Shown: positions 44,217-52,958 of the stretch, piece by piece | Layout: each line of letters opens with the position of its first letter | Numbering within the stretch: position 1 is the first letter of the stretch | Origin: an uncultured Bacteroidales bacterium | Lineage (GTDB): Bacteria; Bacteroidota; Bacteroidia; Bacteroidales; Bacteroidaceae | Direction of reading: 5' to 3' | Assembly: GCA_947303715.1 (NCBI GenBank) | Contig: CAMYYY010000001.1 | Span: 1-64,000, forward strand | Length of the DNA stretch: 64,000 nucleotides | Notes under the pieces: generated by a model | Seen by the model: the letters and a program-made list of their open reading frames with translations, nothing else | Databases searched by the model: none | What the model was told of the DNA's origin: nothing | Position numbers and translations under genes: made by a program

Positions 44217-44352
44217 ATTTTAAAATAAGTTTAAGTGATATTTCCGAGCTGCGAAGATAGGAAAAAGGATGCAAAAATCCGCAAAAAGTAGAATAAAATG
44301 CCCCAATTGACGAATTTTTTCCACTTCTTTATGGTAGTTGAAGTTTTTTTTG

Positions 44353-44360
44353 TACCTTTG
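44353..44360 (+). promoter_or_regulatory. -7 box for ppiD
   Basis: TACCTTTG fits TAnnTTTG and lies 83 bp upstream of ATG 44444; a CTTT is found about 22 bp upstream in place of TTTG. Confidence 0.5.
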
Positions 44361-44443
44361 CGCGCTAAAATTGCAGTCAGGCTGGAAAACCGCCCGCAAA
44401 AAGCACATTTTAAGACGATAAATTTTAACTTAATAAAAACGAA

Positions 44444-46588
44444 ATGGCAACATTAGGAAAAATCAGAAAGCATGGGTGGCTGCTGCTTGTCGTCATCGGC
44501 ATCGCCCTTCTTGCTTTCATCGTCGGCGACGGCATCAAGGCCCTCGGCCCGAGTAAGAACATCCGCAACGTCGGTGAAATCAATGGCGACAAAATCTCCG
44601 TTGAGGAGTATCAGAAAGCAGTTAACGAGTATGAAGAGGTTGTCCGCTTCGCCCGCGGCAACAACACCATCACCGAGGCTGAGATCGCTCAAATCAAGGA
44701 TGAGGTGTGGAACCAGATGGTCAGCACCAAGCTGATTGAGGATGAGGTAAGCCGTCTTGGCATCACCGTCACCCCCGCTGAGCTTGAGGCCGCCCTCGAC
44801 GAGGGCTCGCACACGCTGCTCGCCCAGTCGATGTTTGTCAATCAGCAGACGGGTAAGTTCGACAAGGACCTGCTCTATAACTTCCTCAGTGAGTACAACA
44901 GCATGGACGCTTCGACGATGCCCTCACAGTACGTAGACTACTATCGTAACCTCTATCGCTACTGGAACTTCATCGAGAGCAACCTGAAGCAGGAACTCCT
45001 TCTGGAGAAGTACGAAGCCCTCGTCACCAATGCCCAGCTGAGCAATCCCGTGGCAGCCCAGAAGGCTTACGATGGCCGTAACAACTACTGCAAGCTGGCC
45101 TTTACTGTCATCCCGTTCACCAGCCTCTCCGACTCGGCTGTCACCGTCACGGATGCCGACCTGCGCGCTGTCTACAATGAGCATAAGGAGAACTACCGTC
45201 AGTATGCCGAGGGCCGCGATGTGAAGTACATCGACGTTGCCGTGGTGCCGAGCGACGAAGATCGTACTGCCCTCATGGCAGAGGTTTCCGAGGTTGCCGG
45301 TCAGCTGGCTGAGACTCCCGAGAGCGAAATCGACGCCGTTGTCCGCATGTCCGAATCCACCATCCCGTTCAGCCTGATGCCCCGCACGGCTGCCGGTCTG
45401 GCCGAGGATGTGGCTGAGCGTATCGCCAGCATGAACATCGGCGAGGTTGCCCCTGCCTACTACAACGAGGCCGACGATAGCTACAACACCTTCAAGCTCC
45501 TGGCCAAGGCCACGGCTCCCGACTCCATCCAGTTCCGTCAGATTCAGGTGACGGAGGAGGAAGAGGCTCGCCGTACGGAACTCAGCGACAGCATCTACAA
45601 TGCCCTCCTCGCCGGTGCCGACTTTGCCGAGCTGGCTGAGCGCTACGGACAGCCTACCGAGCCCAACTGGTTGGGTTCCTCCAGCTACGAGCGCAGCACC
45701 ATCGTTGGCGACAACGCCACCTACCTCGTCACGCTCAACAGCATGAAGAAGGGCGAGATCCGCAAGCTCTCCCTCCAGGGCGTCGACCTCATCCTTCAGG
45801 TGACGGACACCAAGAATCCTGTCGACAAGTACCTCGTGGCTGACATCAAGCGTCCGGCTTATTTCAGCAAGGACACCTACAACGCAGCCTACAACCGTCT
45901 GAGCCAGTTCGTCGCATCGAACCAGTCCTTCGACGAGTTCAAGGCCAATGCCGAGGAGGCAGGCTTCCGTCTGCTTGACCTGAAGGGCCTTCAGAACTCC
46001 GCCCACAACATCGGCGGCGTCTCCAGCACCCGCGATGCCCTCCGCTGGGCCTTCGGTGCCAAGAAGGGCGAGGTCTCCCAGATCTTCGAGGCCGGTGCCA
46101 ACGACCATCTGCTGGCACTTGCACTTGAGGACATCCATCCCGCAGGCTACGCTTCGTTGGAAACCGTCAAGGACATGCTGAAGTACGAGGCTACCAACAA
46201 CAAGAAGGCCGAGAAGATTCTGGCCAGTGTCAAGAACGTGAAGACATTGGCTGAGGCTGCTGCCCTCGAAGGTGCCAAGTCCGACACGCTGGCCCGCGTC
46301 ACCTTCTCATCGCCCGTCTTCGTGAGCGCAGTTCCCGCCAGCGAACCCGCCCTCAGCGGCGTAGCTGCTACGTTGGAGCAGGGACAGACCGCAGGCCCCA
46401 TCAAGGGCAACGGTGGTATCTACTTTGTGCAGGTTGTTGAGCGCGGACAAGGCGCCCAGACCTTCGACGCCGCTCAGGAGCAGAAGAACGCCGTCTCCAC
46501 CGCAACCCGCAGCCTTGGTCACACCCGCCTCATCAACGAGCTCTTCACCAAGGGCAAGGTGGTTGACAACCGTTACCTCTTCTTCTAA
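44444..46588 (+). CDS. ppiD: PpiD/SurA-type periplasmic peptidylprolyl isomerase
   Basis: This 714-residue protein has an N-terminal anchor (WLLLVVIGIALLAFIVGDGI), a SurA-N-like chaperone domain (about 35-190), a parvulin-like PPIC region (about 345-455) and a long C-terminal part. It is likely a membrane-bound folding factor for exported proteins. The last 26 codons and the terminator (46510-46662) recur at 48357-48508, after the ATPase gene. The copies differ only by a few mostly silent changes, so this gene's 3' end has been duplicated. Confidence 0.88.
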   Translation: MATLGKIRKHGWLLLVVIGIALLAFIVGDGIKALGPSKNIRNVGEINGDKISVEEYQKAVNEYEEVVRFARGNNTITEAEIAQIKDEVWNQMVSTKLIEDEVSRLGITVTPAELEAALDEGSHTLLAQSMFVNQQTGKFDKDLLYNFLSEYNSMDASTMPSQYVDYYRNLYRYWNFIESNLKQELLLEKYEALVTNAQLSNPVAAQKAYDGRNNYCKLAFTVIPFTSLSDSAVTVTDADLRAVYNEHKENYRQYAEGRDVKYIDVAVVPSDEDRTALMAEVSEVAGQLAETPESEIDAVVRMSESTIPFSLMPRTAAGLAEDVAERIASMNIGEVAPAYYNEADDSYNTFKLLAKATAPDSIQFRQIQVTEEEEARRTELSDSIYNALLAGADFAELAERYGQPTEPNWLGSSSYERSTIVGDNATYLVTLNSMKKGEIRKLSLQGVDLILQVTDTKNPVDKYLVADIKRPAYFSKDTYNAAYNRLSQFVASNQSFDEFKANAEEAGFRLLDLKGLQNSAHNIGGVSSTRDALRWAFGAKKGEVSQIFEAGANDHLLALALEDIHPAGYASLETVKDMLKYEATNNKKAEKILASVKNVKTLAEAAALEGAKSDTLARVTFSSPVFVSAVPASEPALSGVAATLEQGQTAGPIKGNGGIYFVQVVERGQGAQTFDAAQEQKNAVSTATRSLGHTRLINELFTKGKVVDNRYLFF

Positions 46589-46662
46589 GAGACCAGTCAG
46601 GGCGACCCACAAACCCTGTCGCTCCCCAATACACAGAGGTACGCGCACACGCGCGTACCTCT
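46510..46662 (+). repeat. ppiD 3' end and terminator, copy 1 of a 153-bp direct repeat
   Basis: This copy runs from the codon for Ser in SLGHTRLINELFTK to the end of the terminator stem. The second copy is 48357-48508. I count about five substitutions and one single-base deletion. Confidence 0.92.
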
Positions 46663-46664
46663 GT
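46633..46664 (+). terminator. ppiD terminator
   Basis: acagaggtacgcgc / gcgcgtacctctgt is a perfect 14-bp stem with an acac loop, followed by cttgtctttctcttctttttg. Confidence 0.8.
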
Positions 46665-46730
46665 CTTGTCTTTCTCTTCTTTTTGGGCACAATCTCAACT
46701 TTTTTGCAATTTTGCACCAAGTTATAACGA

Positions 46731-46824
46731 AAAAACGGAATAAGTGGGTATATTTGTGGTCTTAAAAACGGAATAAGTTGGTAAAATTGTGGTTAAAAAT
46801 ATGGAATAAGTGGTTTTTCTGTTT
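46731..46824 (+). repeat. Three 33-bp tandem repeats in the ATPase promoter region
   Basis: GGAATAAG begins at 46737, 46770 and 46803, an exact 33-bp spacing. Units 1 and 2 include TATATTTG and TAAAATTG, each within one base of the TAnnTTTG -7 box. The last unit ends at the -33 element of the proper promoter. Confidence 0.85.
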
Positions 46825-46852
46825 GTCGGATGAGGGAAATGTTGTAATTTTG
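46822..46852 (+). promoter_or_regulatory. Promoter of the first DUF4143-type ATPase
   Basis: TTTG (46822-46825), 19 bp, TAATTTTG (46845-46852). The start codon follows 23 bp later. Confidence 0.75.
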
Positions 46853-46875
46853 CATCGGATTAAAACAAAAGAATT

Positions 46876-48243
46876 ATGCTTGAACGTAAATTTACACGAA
46901 TTCTGGAACACTTCCTTAAGGAAGAACCAAACAAAATTCTTCTCGTCAACGGCGCACGACAAATAGGAAAATCCTATCTTATTCGTTATGTTGGACAGAA
47001 ACTTTTCACACACTTCGTTGAAATCAACCTAAAGGAAGATAAGGAAGGTGATCAGGTTTTTGCCGATGTACATACAACCAACGACCTCTACATGCGTTTG
47101 AGCAATTATTACTCAAAACCTTTAGGTGACAGATCCAATACTCTCGTGTTTTTGGACGAGATTCAAAGCTATCCTCATCTGATGACAATGCTAAAGTTTC
47201 TCAATCAGGAGTCACGCTACAGATTCATCGCGAGCGGGTCCCAATTAGGTGTTGCCCTTTCGGAAACTCCTTCGGTTCCACTTGGCAGTGTGACCATCGA
47301 GCAGATGTATCCTCTCGACTTTGAGGAATTTCTGTGGGCTACAGGCATCGGCAAAGAATGGATTGAGAACATTCGGCAGAACTATCTCCGTAAAGAGGCA
47401 TTGGACGAAAGTACGCATAATATCCTTTTGAAAAGATTCCAATACTACCTGCTTGTCGGCGGATTACCCGAAGCCATCAATAATTATCTTGCGGACAGGA
47501 ATATGGTTCGTGTCAGGGCGACCCATAGAGATATATACGATCTTTATCGCATCGATGCTTCTCAGTATGACGACGAGCACAAACTGAAGATTCGCAAGAT
47601 ATACGATCTAATTCCAAGCAATCTGGAAAACAAAAAGAAACGCATCGTATATAAAAATATTGAAGATAAGAAAGGAAAAACTTTTTCTGACTATGCGGAT
47701 GAGTTTGAATACCTGACTAATTCGGGCGTAGCCTTGGAAGTATCTGCAATCAGTAACCCTCATTTTCCCCTTGCCGAATCAGAGCAGAAACGCCTTGTGA
47801 AACTCTACTTGAACGATGTGGGGTTACTGACCAACCTCCTTTATGGAGTGAACGTGAACGCTGTCCTACAAGATATCAAAAGTATCAACCTTGGCACGGT
47901 GTATGAGTCTGTTGTTGCTCAGGAACTGGCTGCACATGGTTTCAAACTACATTATTTTGATAATAAGAAAAAGGGCGAGGTTGATTTCTTGATAGATGAC
48001 TATGACCAGCTAACGATTTTGCCATTAGAGATAAAGTCGGGAAAGGACTACACAGAGCATAGCGCACTCTCAAAGTTTCTTGATAACCCTGATTATGGCA
48101 TAAATCGTGCATTCGTTTTTTCTAACGAGCGAGAAATCTTCAGGAAAAGAGGAACAACCTATCTCCCCATCTACTATTGTATGTTTCTATATAATGAGTA
48201 TCGTGAAGAACCTGTGATACTGCCTGAATTGGAAGTTATCTGA
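46876..48243 (+). CDS. AAA ATPase with DUF4143-type C-terminal domain (copy 1)
   Basis: The 455-residue protein has Walker A GARQIGKSYLIR (about 27), Walker B TLVFLDEIQ (about 91), and FIASGSQLGVALSE as the sensor-type strand. The C-terminal part contains GEVDFLIDDYDQ and LPLEIKSGKDY (about 372-396), a PD-(D/E)xK-like D...ExK arrangement. The family is abundant in Bacteroidetes and archaea and its job is not known. It is monocistronic, begins with repeated promoter sequences, and lies between two copies of the ppiD 3' end. A relation to the 60649-61845 gene is clear from architecture, although sequence identity is low. Confidence 0.9.
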   Translation: MLERKFTRILEHFLKEEPNKILLVNGARQIGKSYLIRYVGQKLFTHFVEINLKEDKEGDQVFADVHTTNDLYMRLSNYYSKPLGDRSNTLVFLDEIQSYPHLMTMLKFLNQESRYRFIASGSQLGVALSETPSVPLGSVTIEQMYPLDFEEFLWATGIGKEWIENIRQNYLRKEALDESTHNILLKRFQYYLLVGGLPEAINNYLADRNMVRVRATHRDIYDLYRIDASQYDDEHKLKIRKIYDLIPSNLENKKKRIVYKNIEDKKGKTFSDYADEFEYLTNSGVALEVSAISNPHFPLAESEQKRLVKLYLNDVGLLTNLLYGVNVNAVLQDIKSINLGTVYESVVAQELAAHGFKLHYFDNKKKGEVDFLIDDYDQLTILPLEIKSGKDYTEHSALSKFLDNPDYGINRAFVFSNEREIFRKRGTTYLPIYYCMFLYNEYREEPVILPELEVI

Positions 48244-48294
48244 TTATATGTGGATTCATGGACGAGAAAGCACTTTTAGATTGAAAAGAAGCAA

Positions 48295-48435
48295 ATGAAG
48301 AAGTGTGTTCCAAGTTCAGGCAAAACTAGGAATCACAACTTCTGCAACCTTATCATCAGCCTTGGTCATACCCGCCTCATCAACGAGCTCTTCACCAAGG
48401 GCAAGGTGGTCGACAACCGTTACCTCTTCTTCTAA
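48295..48435 (+). pseudogene. Chimeric ORF ending in the duplicated ppiD tail
   Basis: ATG at 48295 opens a 46-codon frame. About 20 residues (MKKCVPSSGKTRNHNFCNLI) are unrelated to ppiD and the remainder, from ISLGHTRLINELFTKGKVV on, is the last 23 residues of PpiD. It is most simply a fortuitous fusion created by the duplication. Translation is unproven. Confidence 0.4.
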
Positions 48436-48508
48436 GAGACCAGTCTGGGCGACCCACAACCCTGTCGCTCTCCGATACACAGAGGTACGCGCACACGCGC
48501 GTACCTCT
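48357..48508 (+). repeat. ppiD 3' end and terminator, copy 2 of the direct repeat
   Basis: This copy keeps the ppiD reading frame through the stop and repeats the terminator hairpin (48477-48506). It lies 113 bp after the ATPase stop. Confidence 0.92.
48477..48506 (+). terminator. Duplicated terminator hairpin
   Basis: agaggtacgcgc / gcgcgtacctct with an acac loop followed by a short T-run (ttttatgttttatt). Confidence 0.75.
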
Positions 48509-48608
48509 TTTATGTTTTATTGAAGAGAGTCCGGTCGGCAAAAAGAATGAAGCTATACTCGAGAGTGTCTTGAGAACTGTTGACTGCAAATCTGTAGCTC
48601 ACAAACGA

Positions 48609-48723
48609 CCGAATAATTTCGCCATAAATCGCCGAATAAAACTTTGCCAAATAGCCAAGCGTATTTAAGCCAAATAGCCAATCGCTATTAAGCCAAATAA
48701 CCAAACAAAAATATGCCAAATAA
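48609..48723. repeat. Five 23-bp tandem repeats
   Basis: Five units of exactly 23 bases, such as ccgaataaaactttgccaaa(tag) and ccaatcgctattaagccaaa(taa), occupy 115 bp. The core GCCAAATArCCA begins at 48646, 48669, 48692 and 48715. Confidence 0.88.
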
Positions 48724-48747
48724 CCAGGAAAGATAGACACAACAAAA

Positions 48748-48852
48748 ATGAAGAAGCCATCATTTAAGATGCTTTAAACTGCTGTTGGACAATATGCATA
48801 CATGCGAACAGACGGTGTAATGGTTGTTCCTATCGGCTGTTTGAAGGACTAA
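48748..48852 (+). pseudogene. Small conserved-looking ORF interrupted by a stop
   Basis: ATG 48748 reads MKKPSFKML, then TAA, then continues in frame TAVGQYAYMRTDGVMVVPIG with CLKD and a stop at 48850-48852. The continuous frame would be 34 residues. It looks like a small Bacteroidales gene inactivated by one base change (for example AAA to TAA), but I cannot name the family. Confidence 0.4.
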
Positions 48853-48945
48853 CAGCAAGTCTGATAAAGTGTGTTTTCACAACATTTTTTCACCTCAACA
48901 AGATAGTTTTTAGCCGAAGTAGCATTGAAATTGAAACAAAATTAG

Positions 48946-48953
48946 TATCTTTG
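48946..48953 (+). promoter_or_regulatory. -7 box for the small coupled ORFs
   Basis: TATCTTTG, with TTG 18 bp upstream, 24 bp before ATG 48977. Confidence 0.4.
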
Positions 48954-48976
48954 TGGCAGAATCAAGATTGTAATCC

Positions 48977-49039
48977 ATGGAACGAAGACGATTGAAAGAA
49001 AACGAAAAAAAGATTAACCCATATAAAAATATACCATGA
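48977..49039 (+). CDS. 20-residue peptide ORF, overlapping the next start
   Basis: MERRRLKENEKKINPYKNIP ends at TGA 49037-49039, sharing ATGA with the next frame. A strong -7 box precedes it. The highly basic N terminus has no match I know. It might act as a short upstream ORF controlling the next frame. Confidence 0.35.
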   Translation: MERRRLKENEKKINPYKNIP

Positions 49040-49223
49040 GTATAAGTGTAAATACAATCAAACGACTATTAGCGTTGTTATTAGGAGTATTTGTTGTTAC
49101 CTATCTGATATCGTTGAATATGGAAAACCATTTTTTGTTACCAATACAAAATGGTTTTCAAATGATTTCCTGTTTGCAATAGCTGGTGGGGCTTTTGCAA
49201 GTTTTTGTAGTCTTAATTTGTGA
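49036..49223 (+). pseudogene. Frameshifted small membrane protein
   Basis: ATG 49036 gives MSISVNTIKRLLALLLGVFV and continues VTYLISLN, then reaches a stop at 49180. Shifting by one base near 49147 lets a second hydrophobic stretch continue (TKWFSNDFLFAIAGGAFASF) to TGA 49221. Two hydrophobic segments suggest a degraded two-helix membrane protein. Confidence 0.4.
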
Positions 49224-49306
49224 GATAATTAGTTATTATCAAATAATAAAAGCAACAGTTTGGTCGTCTTTTAGTATCTTTATCATCGTTAATAAAGGTT
49301 CAGCAT

Positions 49307-51589
49307 ATGGAAATACAAAAAAGAAAGAGCGATAAAGAGATTTATGCTCCTCTTAAGGACAAGTGGCTTGTGATGAAACCAGAAGAGGAAGTACGACAAA
49401 AATATATTTGCCGCTTAGTTGATAGCTATGGTTACTCCCTTGACCAGATGGATCAAGAGATACAAGTTTCTAATTCACAACGTGGGCAGGGTGCGGCACG
49501 AGCAGATATTGTTGTTTGGCGCAGTAAAGAGGATAAAGAATCAAAGAAGTATCCTTTGATAGTTGTAGAGTGTAAAGCCGAATCTGTCACCATCCGTAAA
49601 GAGGACTATTACCAAGGTATGAATTATGCATCATGGGCTCATGCAGACTTCTTCGTTACCACCAATTTGAAAGAAACTCGCATCTTTAGGATTGTCAAAG
49701 GACAAATACCAGACAAACTCGATGAAATTGTGGATATACCCAATGCTTCAAAAGCCAACAACCAAAAAGAAATCGATAAGTTGTTGAAGCAGACAAAGGC
49801 ATTCACGCGCGATGAGTTCTCGAAGCTTCTTTTTAAATGCCACAATATCATTCGCAATAACGACAAGCTTTCTCCTGAGGCAGCTTTTGATGAGATAAGC
49901 AAAATCCTTTTCATAAAGATACGCTATGAAAGAAATAATTCTGATTCACAAATCTTTTCCGCAGAACGTTTCAAGGCTCTAAAGAAAAGCAGGGAGGACT
50001 ATAACAAAGAAATGAAAATAGAGGACGAGAAGCCCTTTCATCAACATCTCTTCGACCTAACAAAACAAGAGTTTGTGCATGACCATCTTTTTGACGATAA
50101 TGCTAAAATAGAAATTCGTGAAAACAGCTTTGAGCAAATCGTAAAGGAACTGGAAATTTATAACCTCTCTACGACTTCAGACGATGTGAAAGGCATCGCT
50201 TTTGAGAAATTCCTGGGTAAAACATTCCGAGGAGAGTTGGGGCAGTTCTTTACTCCTCGTACCATTGTGGACTTCATGGTGTCTGTACTTGACCCACAAG
50301 AAGGAGAATTGGTGTGCGATCCATGTTGTGGAAGCGGTGGGTTCTTGATAAAGGCTTTTGAGTTTGTTCGTGAAAAGATAGAAAAAGACATAGAACAGCA
50401 GAAAGAGGACATCAAAGCGCAGTTTTATGGTGATGACTACGATAAGATGTCTGACAAGAAAAAACAAGAGGTTGAGGCTGAGGTTGCTCAGATATTTTCA
50501 TATCTGAATGAGGAACTAAATATCAACAATGAAAAAGGCCGGTTACGTTCTCTTTCTTTTGACTGTATCTATGGCACAGATGCTAATCCACGCATGGCAC
50601 GCACCGCCAAGATGAATATGATTATGCACGGTGACGGTCATGGAGGTGTACATCATCATGATGGCCTGCTCAACGTGAACGGTATCTTCGAGAATCGTTT
50701 TGATGTCATTTTAACCAATCCTCCTTTTGGCGCAAGAGTTGAAAAGGACTTGATAATATCAGAGGCAGACAGATTCACAGATGAAGCCAAGATAGAAGAA
50801 TATAAAAATCGGTATGGCAAAGAGGAATATGAAAGAGCTTTAAGCCAAGTTAATGACAATGTTGGCGAATCGTTACTGAGTTTATACAAGATTGACAGCA
50901 GTTTGACGGAAGTTCTATTTATTGAGCGTTGTCTAAATCTTTTGAAGCCTGGCGGTAGAATGGGTATTGTCCTTCCTGAAGGCGTGTTGAATAATACGAA
51001 TTTGCAAAAGGCACGTGATTTTGTGGAAGGAAAAGCAAAGATACTTCTGATTGTTTCTATACCCCAGGATGTGTTTATCGCATCTGGAGCGACAGTAAAA
51101 CCAAGTCTCCTTTTCTTCAAGAAGTTTGATGAGGATGAGGCATTGGAGTATTCCCAAATCTTACATCAAGCCCAAATGAGCGTCTCCTCTAAATATGAGG
51201 AAGAGGTTAATGAACTTGAAGAAAAAATAAAATTGAGAGGCAAAGATGCTCTTACAAAGGAAGACAAAAAGGTTTGTCGGGCTAAGTTGAATGCCCTACA
51301 GGAAAGAATAGAAGCAGAGGTCAAATCAATTGTAAAAGAAAAGTTCGACTATGAAATCCCAATTGCAGAAGTCCAAAAGGCAGGCATTAGCTCGACTGGT
51401 GCAGAAATAGAAAATGAACTCGTACCATTGGCGAAAGAGTTCACCCCCTATCGTATAGAAAACAAACTGTGGGGAGTACCCATCAAATCTGTTAAATATA
51501 GAATAGATGATGATGGAAACACTTTCCGTTTCAGAATGACGGACAACATTCTTTCTGAGCCTGAAGCATTTTATAACATAAAGAAGTAA
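49307..51589 (+). CDS. Restriction-modification subunit: nuclease domain fused to N6-adenine methyltransferase
   Basis: The protein has 760 residues, much longer than an ordinary HsdM (about 500). An N-terminal domain (about 1-130) resembles the HsdR N-terminal nuclease fold: ARADIVVWR (Asp near 67) and LIVVECKAES (E-x-K near 87-89). Then comes an HsdM-like helical region, SAM-binding DPCCGSGGFLIK (about 338), catalytic TNPPFGAR (about 469) and a C-terminal coiled region. With only an S subunit after it and no HsdR helicase gene, it fits the BcgI-like (type IIB/IIG) architecture, where cleavage and methylation reside in one chain. Its stop overlaps hsdS by one base (TAATG). Confidence 0.85.
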   Translation: MEIQKRKSDKEIYAPLKDKWLVMKPEEEVRQKYICRLVDSYGYSLDQMDQEIQVSNSQRGQGAARADIVVWRSKEDKESKKYPLIVVECKAESVTIRKEDYYQGMNYASWAHADFFVTTNLKETRIFRIVKGQIPDKLDEIVDIPNASKANNQKEIDKLLKQTKAFTRDEFSKLLFKCHNIIRNNDKLSPEAAFDEISKILFIKIRYERNNSDSQIFSAERFKALKKSREDYNKEMKIEDEKPFHQHLFDLTKQEFVHDHLFDDNAKIEIRENSFEQIVKELEIYNLSTTSDDVKGIAFEKFLGKTFRGELGQFFTPRTIVDFMVSVLDPQEGELVCDPCCGSGGFLIKAFEFVREKIEKDIEQQKEDIKAQFYGDDYDKMSDKKKQEVEAEVAQIFSYLNEELNINNEKGRLRSLSFDCIYGTDANPRMARTAKMNMIMHGDGHGGVHHHDGLLNVNGIFENRFDVILTNPPFGARVEKDLIISEADRFTDEAKIEEYKNRYGKEEYERALSQVNDNVGESLLSLYKIDSSLTEVLFIERCLNLLKPGGRMGIVLPEGVLNNTNLQKARDFVEGKAKILLIVSIPQDVFIASGATVKPSLLFFKKFDEDEALEYSQILHQAQMSVSSKYEEEVNELEEKIKLRGKDALTKEDKKVCRAKLNALQERIEAEVKSIVKEKFDYEIPIAEVQKAGISSTGAEIENELVPLAKEFTPYRIENKLWGVPIKSVKYRIDDDGNTFRFRMTDNILSEPEAFYNIKK

Positions 51590-52956
51590 TGGCTATGCAT
51601 CCCGACAGATACAGATTTTTGAACTTTACAACCTTCAAAGAACTTGTGTTGTGGAGTGCAGCCGGTATAATATCCCAAGGCATTAGGTACAACAAAAAGT
51701 ATAAGCTTGTTCCTATTTCCTTATTTTTGAGAAAAAACACTCAAACTATTATCCTTGAAGACGATGTCATTTATAAACAACTGACAATAAAAACCCAAAA
51801 TGGTGGTGTTGTCCTGCGAGACCAGAAAAAAGGCTCAGATATTGGAACTAAAAAACAAAATGTTGTTTGTGGTGGGCAATTCGTGATTTCAAAGATAGAT
51901 GCCCGAAACGGGGCTTTTGGAATCATATCTGATAAACTCGATGGCGCAATTGTAACAAACGATTTCCCCGTGTTCGATATTGATGAGACAATTATTAATC
52001 CTACCTTTTTGCTTCTTGTGACTACAACCAAAGCATTTGTTAAGTTTGCCCAGTCATGCAGTAGTGGGACGACTAATAGACAAAGGATAGATATTAATCA
52101 GTTCTTATCACAAAAAATACCTCTTCCCTCCAAAAAGGGACAAGAAATAATTGTTTCGCAATATAATAACAGAATCATAGAGGCGGAGAGCATAGAACAA
52201 AAAGTCTCTCAAATAGAATTGGGGATAGAGAATTTCTTAAAAGACACATTAGGTGCAACTACCCAACAAGACAAGAAAGAACAAGGAAACAAGTACAATT
52301 ATTTGAAGATTGTCAATCTCCAAAATATATTTGAATGGGGTATTGACATCATCCAGAAAAAGCAAAAAAGAGAAACATTTAAATATCCAATAGTGAAGAT
52401 AAAGAATCTTTGTCAGTTGGGAAGTGGGGGAACACCATCCCGCTCTTGCCCACAATACTATAATGGCACTATTCCTTGGGTTAAGACTGGCGAAGTCGTA
52501 AACGATGTTATAACAGAAACAGAGGAACATATTACGGAAGAGGCTATCGCAAATAGTTCTGCCAAATTATACCCCAAGAACTCTCTGATTATTGCCATGT
52601 ATGGGCAAGGAGATACAAGAGGCCGAACTGCCAAATTAAGAATAGAAGCAACTACGAATCAAGCATGTGCCGTCTTACATGATATTGACAACAGTATTGT
52701 TTCTACGGATTATCTATGGTATTACCTTCAAGGGCGTTATCACGATTTGCGCTCTATGGCAAGTGGCAATAACCAGCCCAATCTCAATGCTGGTAAAATC
52801 AAAGATTATGATGTGGTTGTCCCGCCAATGGAGGTTCAAAATGAAATGGTAGCTCACATCAAAGAACAAAAAGCTTTAGCAAAGCAGCTAAAGCAAAAAG
52901 CCCAAGAAATGAGGGAAAATGCATTAAAAGAATTTGAAAACATAATATATGAATAG
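51589..52956 (+). CDS. Specificity (S) subunit of the restriction-modification system
   Basis: The 455-residue protein has two target-recognition halves separated by a helical spacer. The first is about 1-190 (SCSSGTTNRQRIDINQFLSQ) and ends in a spacer helix; the second is about 255-430 (CQLGSGGTPSRSCPQYYNGT, then PWVKTGEV and SGNNQPNLNAGKIKDYDVVV) with a final helix rich in Lys and Gln. It directs the upstream subunit to a bipartite sequence. The recognition sequence cannot be read from the protein. Confidence 0.88.
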   Translation: MAMHPDRYRFLNFTTFKELVLWSAAGIISQGIRYNKKYKLVPISLFLRKNTQTIILEDDVIYKQLTIKTQNGGVVLRDQKKGSDIGTKKQNVVCGGQFVISKIDARNGAFGIISDKLDGAIVTNDFPVFDIDETIINPTFLLLVTTTKAFVKFAQSCSSGTTNRQRIDINQFLSQKIPLPSKKGQEIIVSQYNNRIIEAESIEQKVSQIELGIENFLKDTLGATTQQDKKEQGNKYNYLKIVNLQNIFEWGIDIIQKKQKRETFKYPIVKIKNLCQLGSGGTPSRSCPQYYNGTIPWVKTGEVVNDVITETEEHITEEAIANSSAKLYPKNSLIIAMYGQGDTRGRTAKLRIEATTNQACAVLHDIDNSIVSTDYLWYYLQGRYHDLRSMASGNNQPNLNAGKIKDYDVVVPPMEVQNEMVAHIKEQKALAKQLKQKAQEMRENALKEFENIIYE

Positions 52957-52958
52957 AT

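Larger units (their letters stand above)
48524..49306. other. Intergenic stretch with repeats and broken small ORFs
   Basis: This holds a 23-bp repeat array, a stop-interrupted small ORF and a pair of coupled small ORFs before hsdM, described separately. Nothing else is recognisable. Confidence 0.6.

Noticed and set aside
44924..46138. 404-codon open frame opposite ppiD
   Set aside because: Antisense to ppiD, with no family motif and composition expected from reverse reading of GC-rich codons.
46510..46662. Simple terminator sharing as explanation for the ppiD repeat
   Set aside because: The identity extends well beyond the hairpin, through 26 codons and a stop, so it is not just a common terminator motif.
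48295..48435. Chimeric 46-codon ORF as a real new gene
   Set aside because: It consists of a short unrelated start joined to the duplicated ppiD tail and has no evident promoter or Shine-Dalgarno, so it was kept only as a low-confidence pseudogene.
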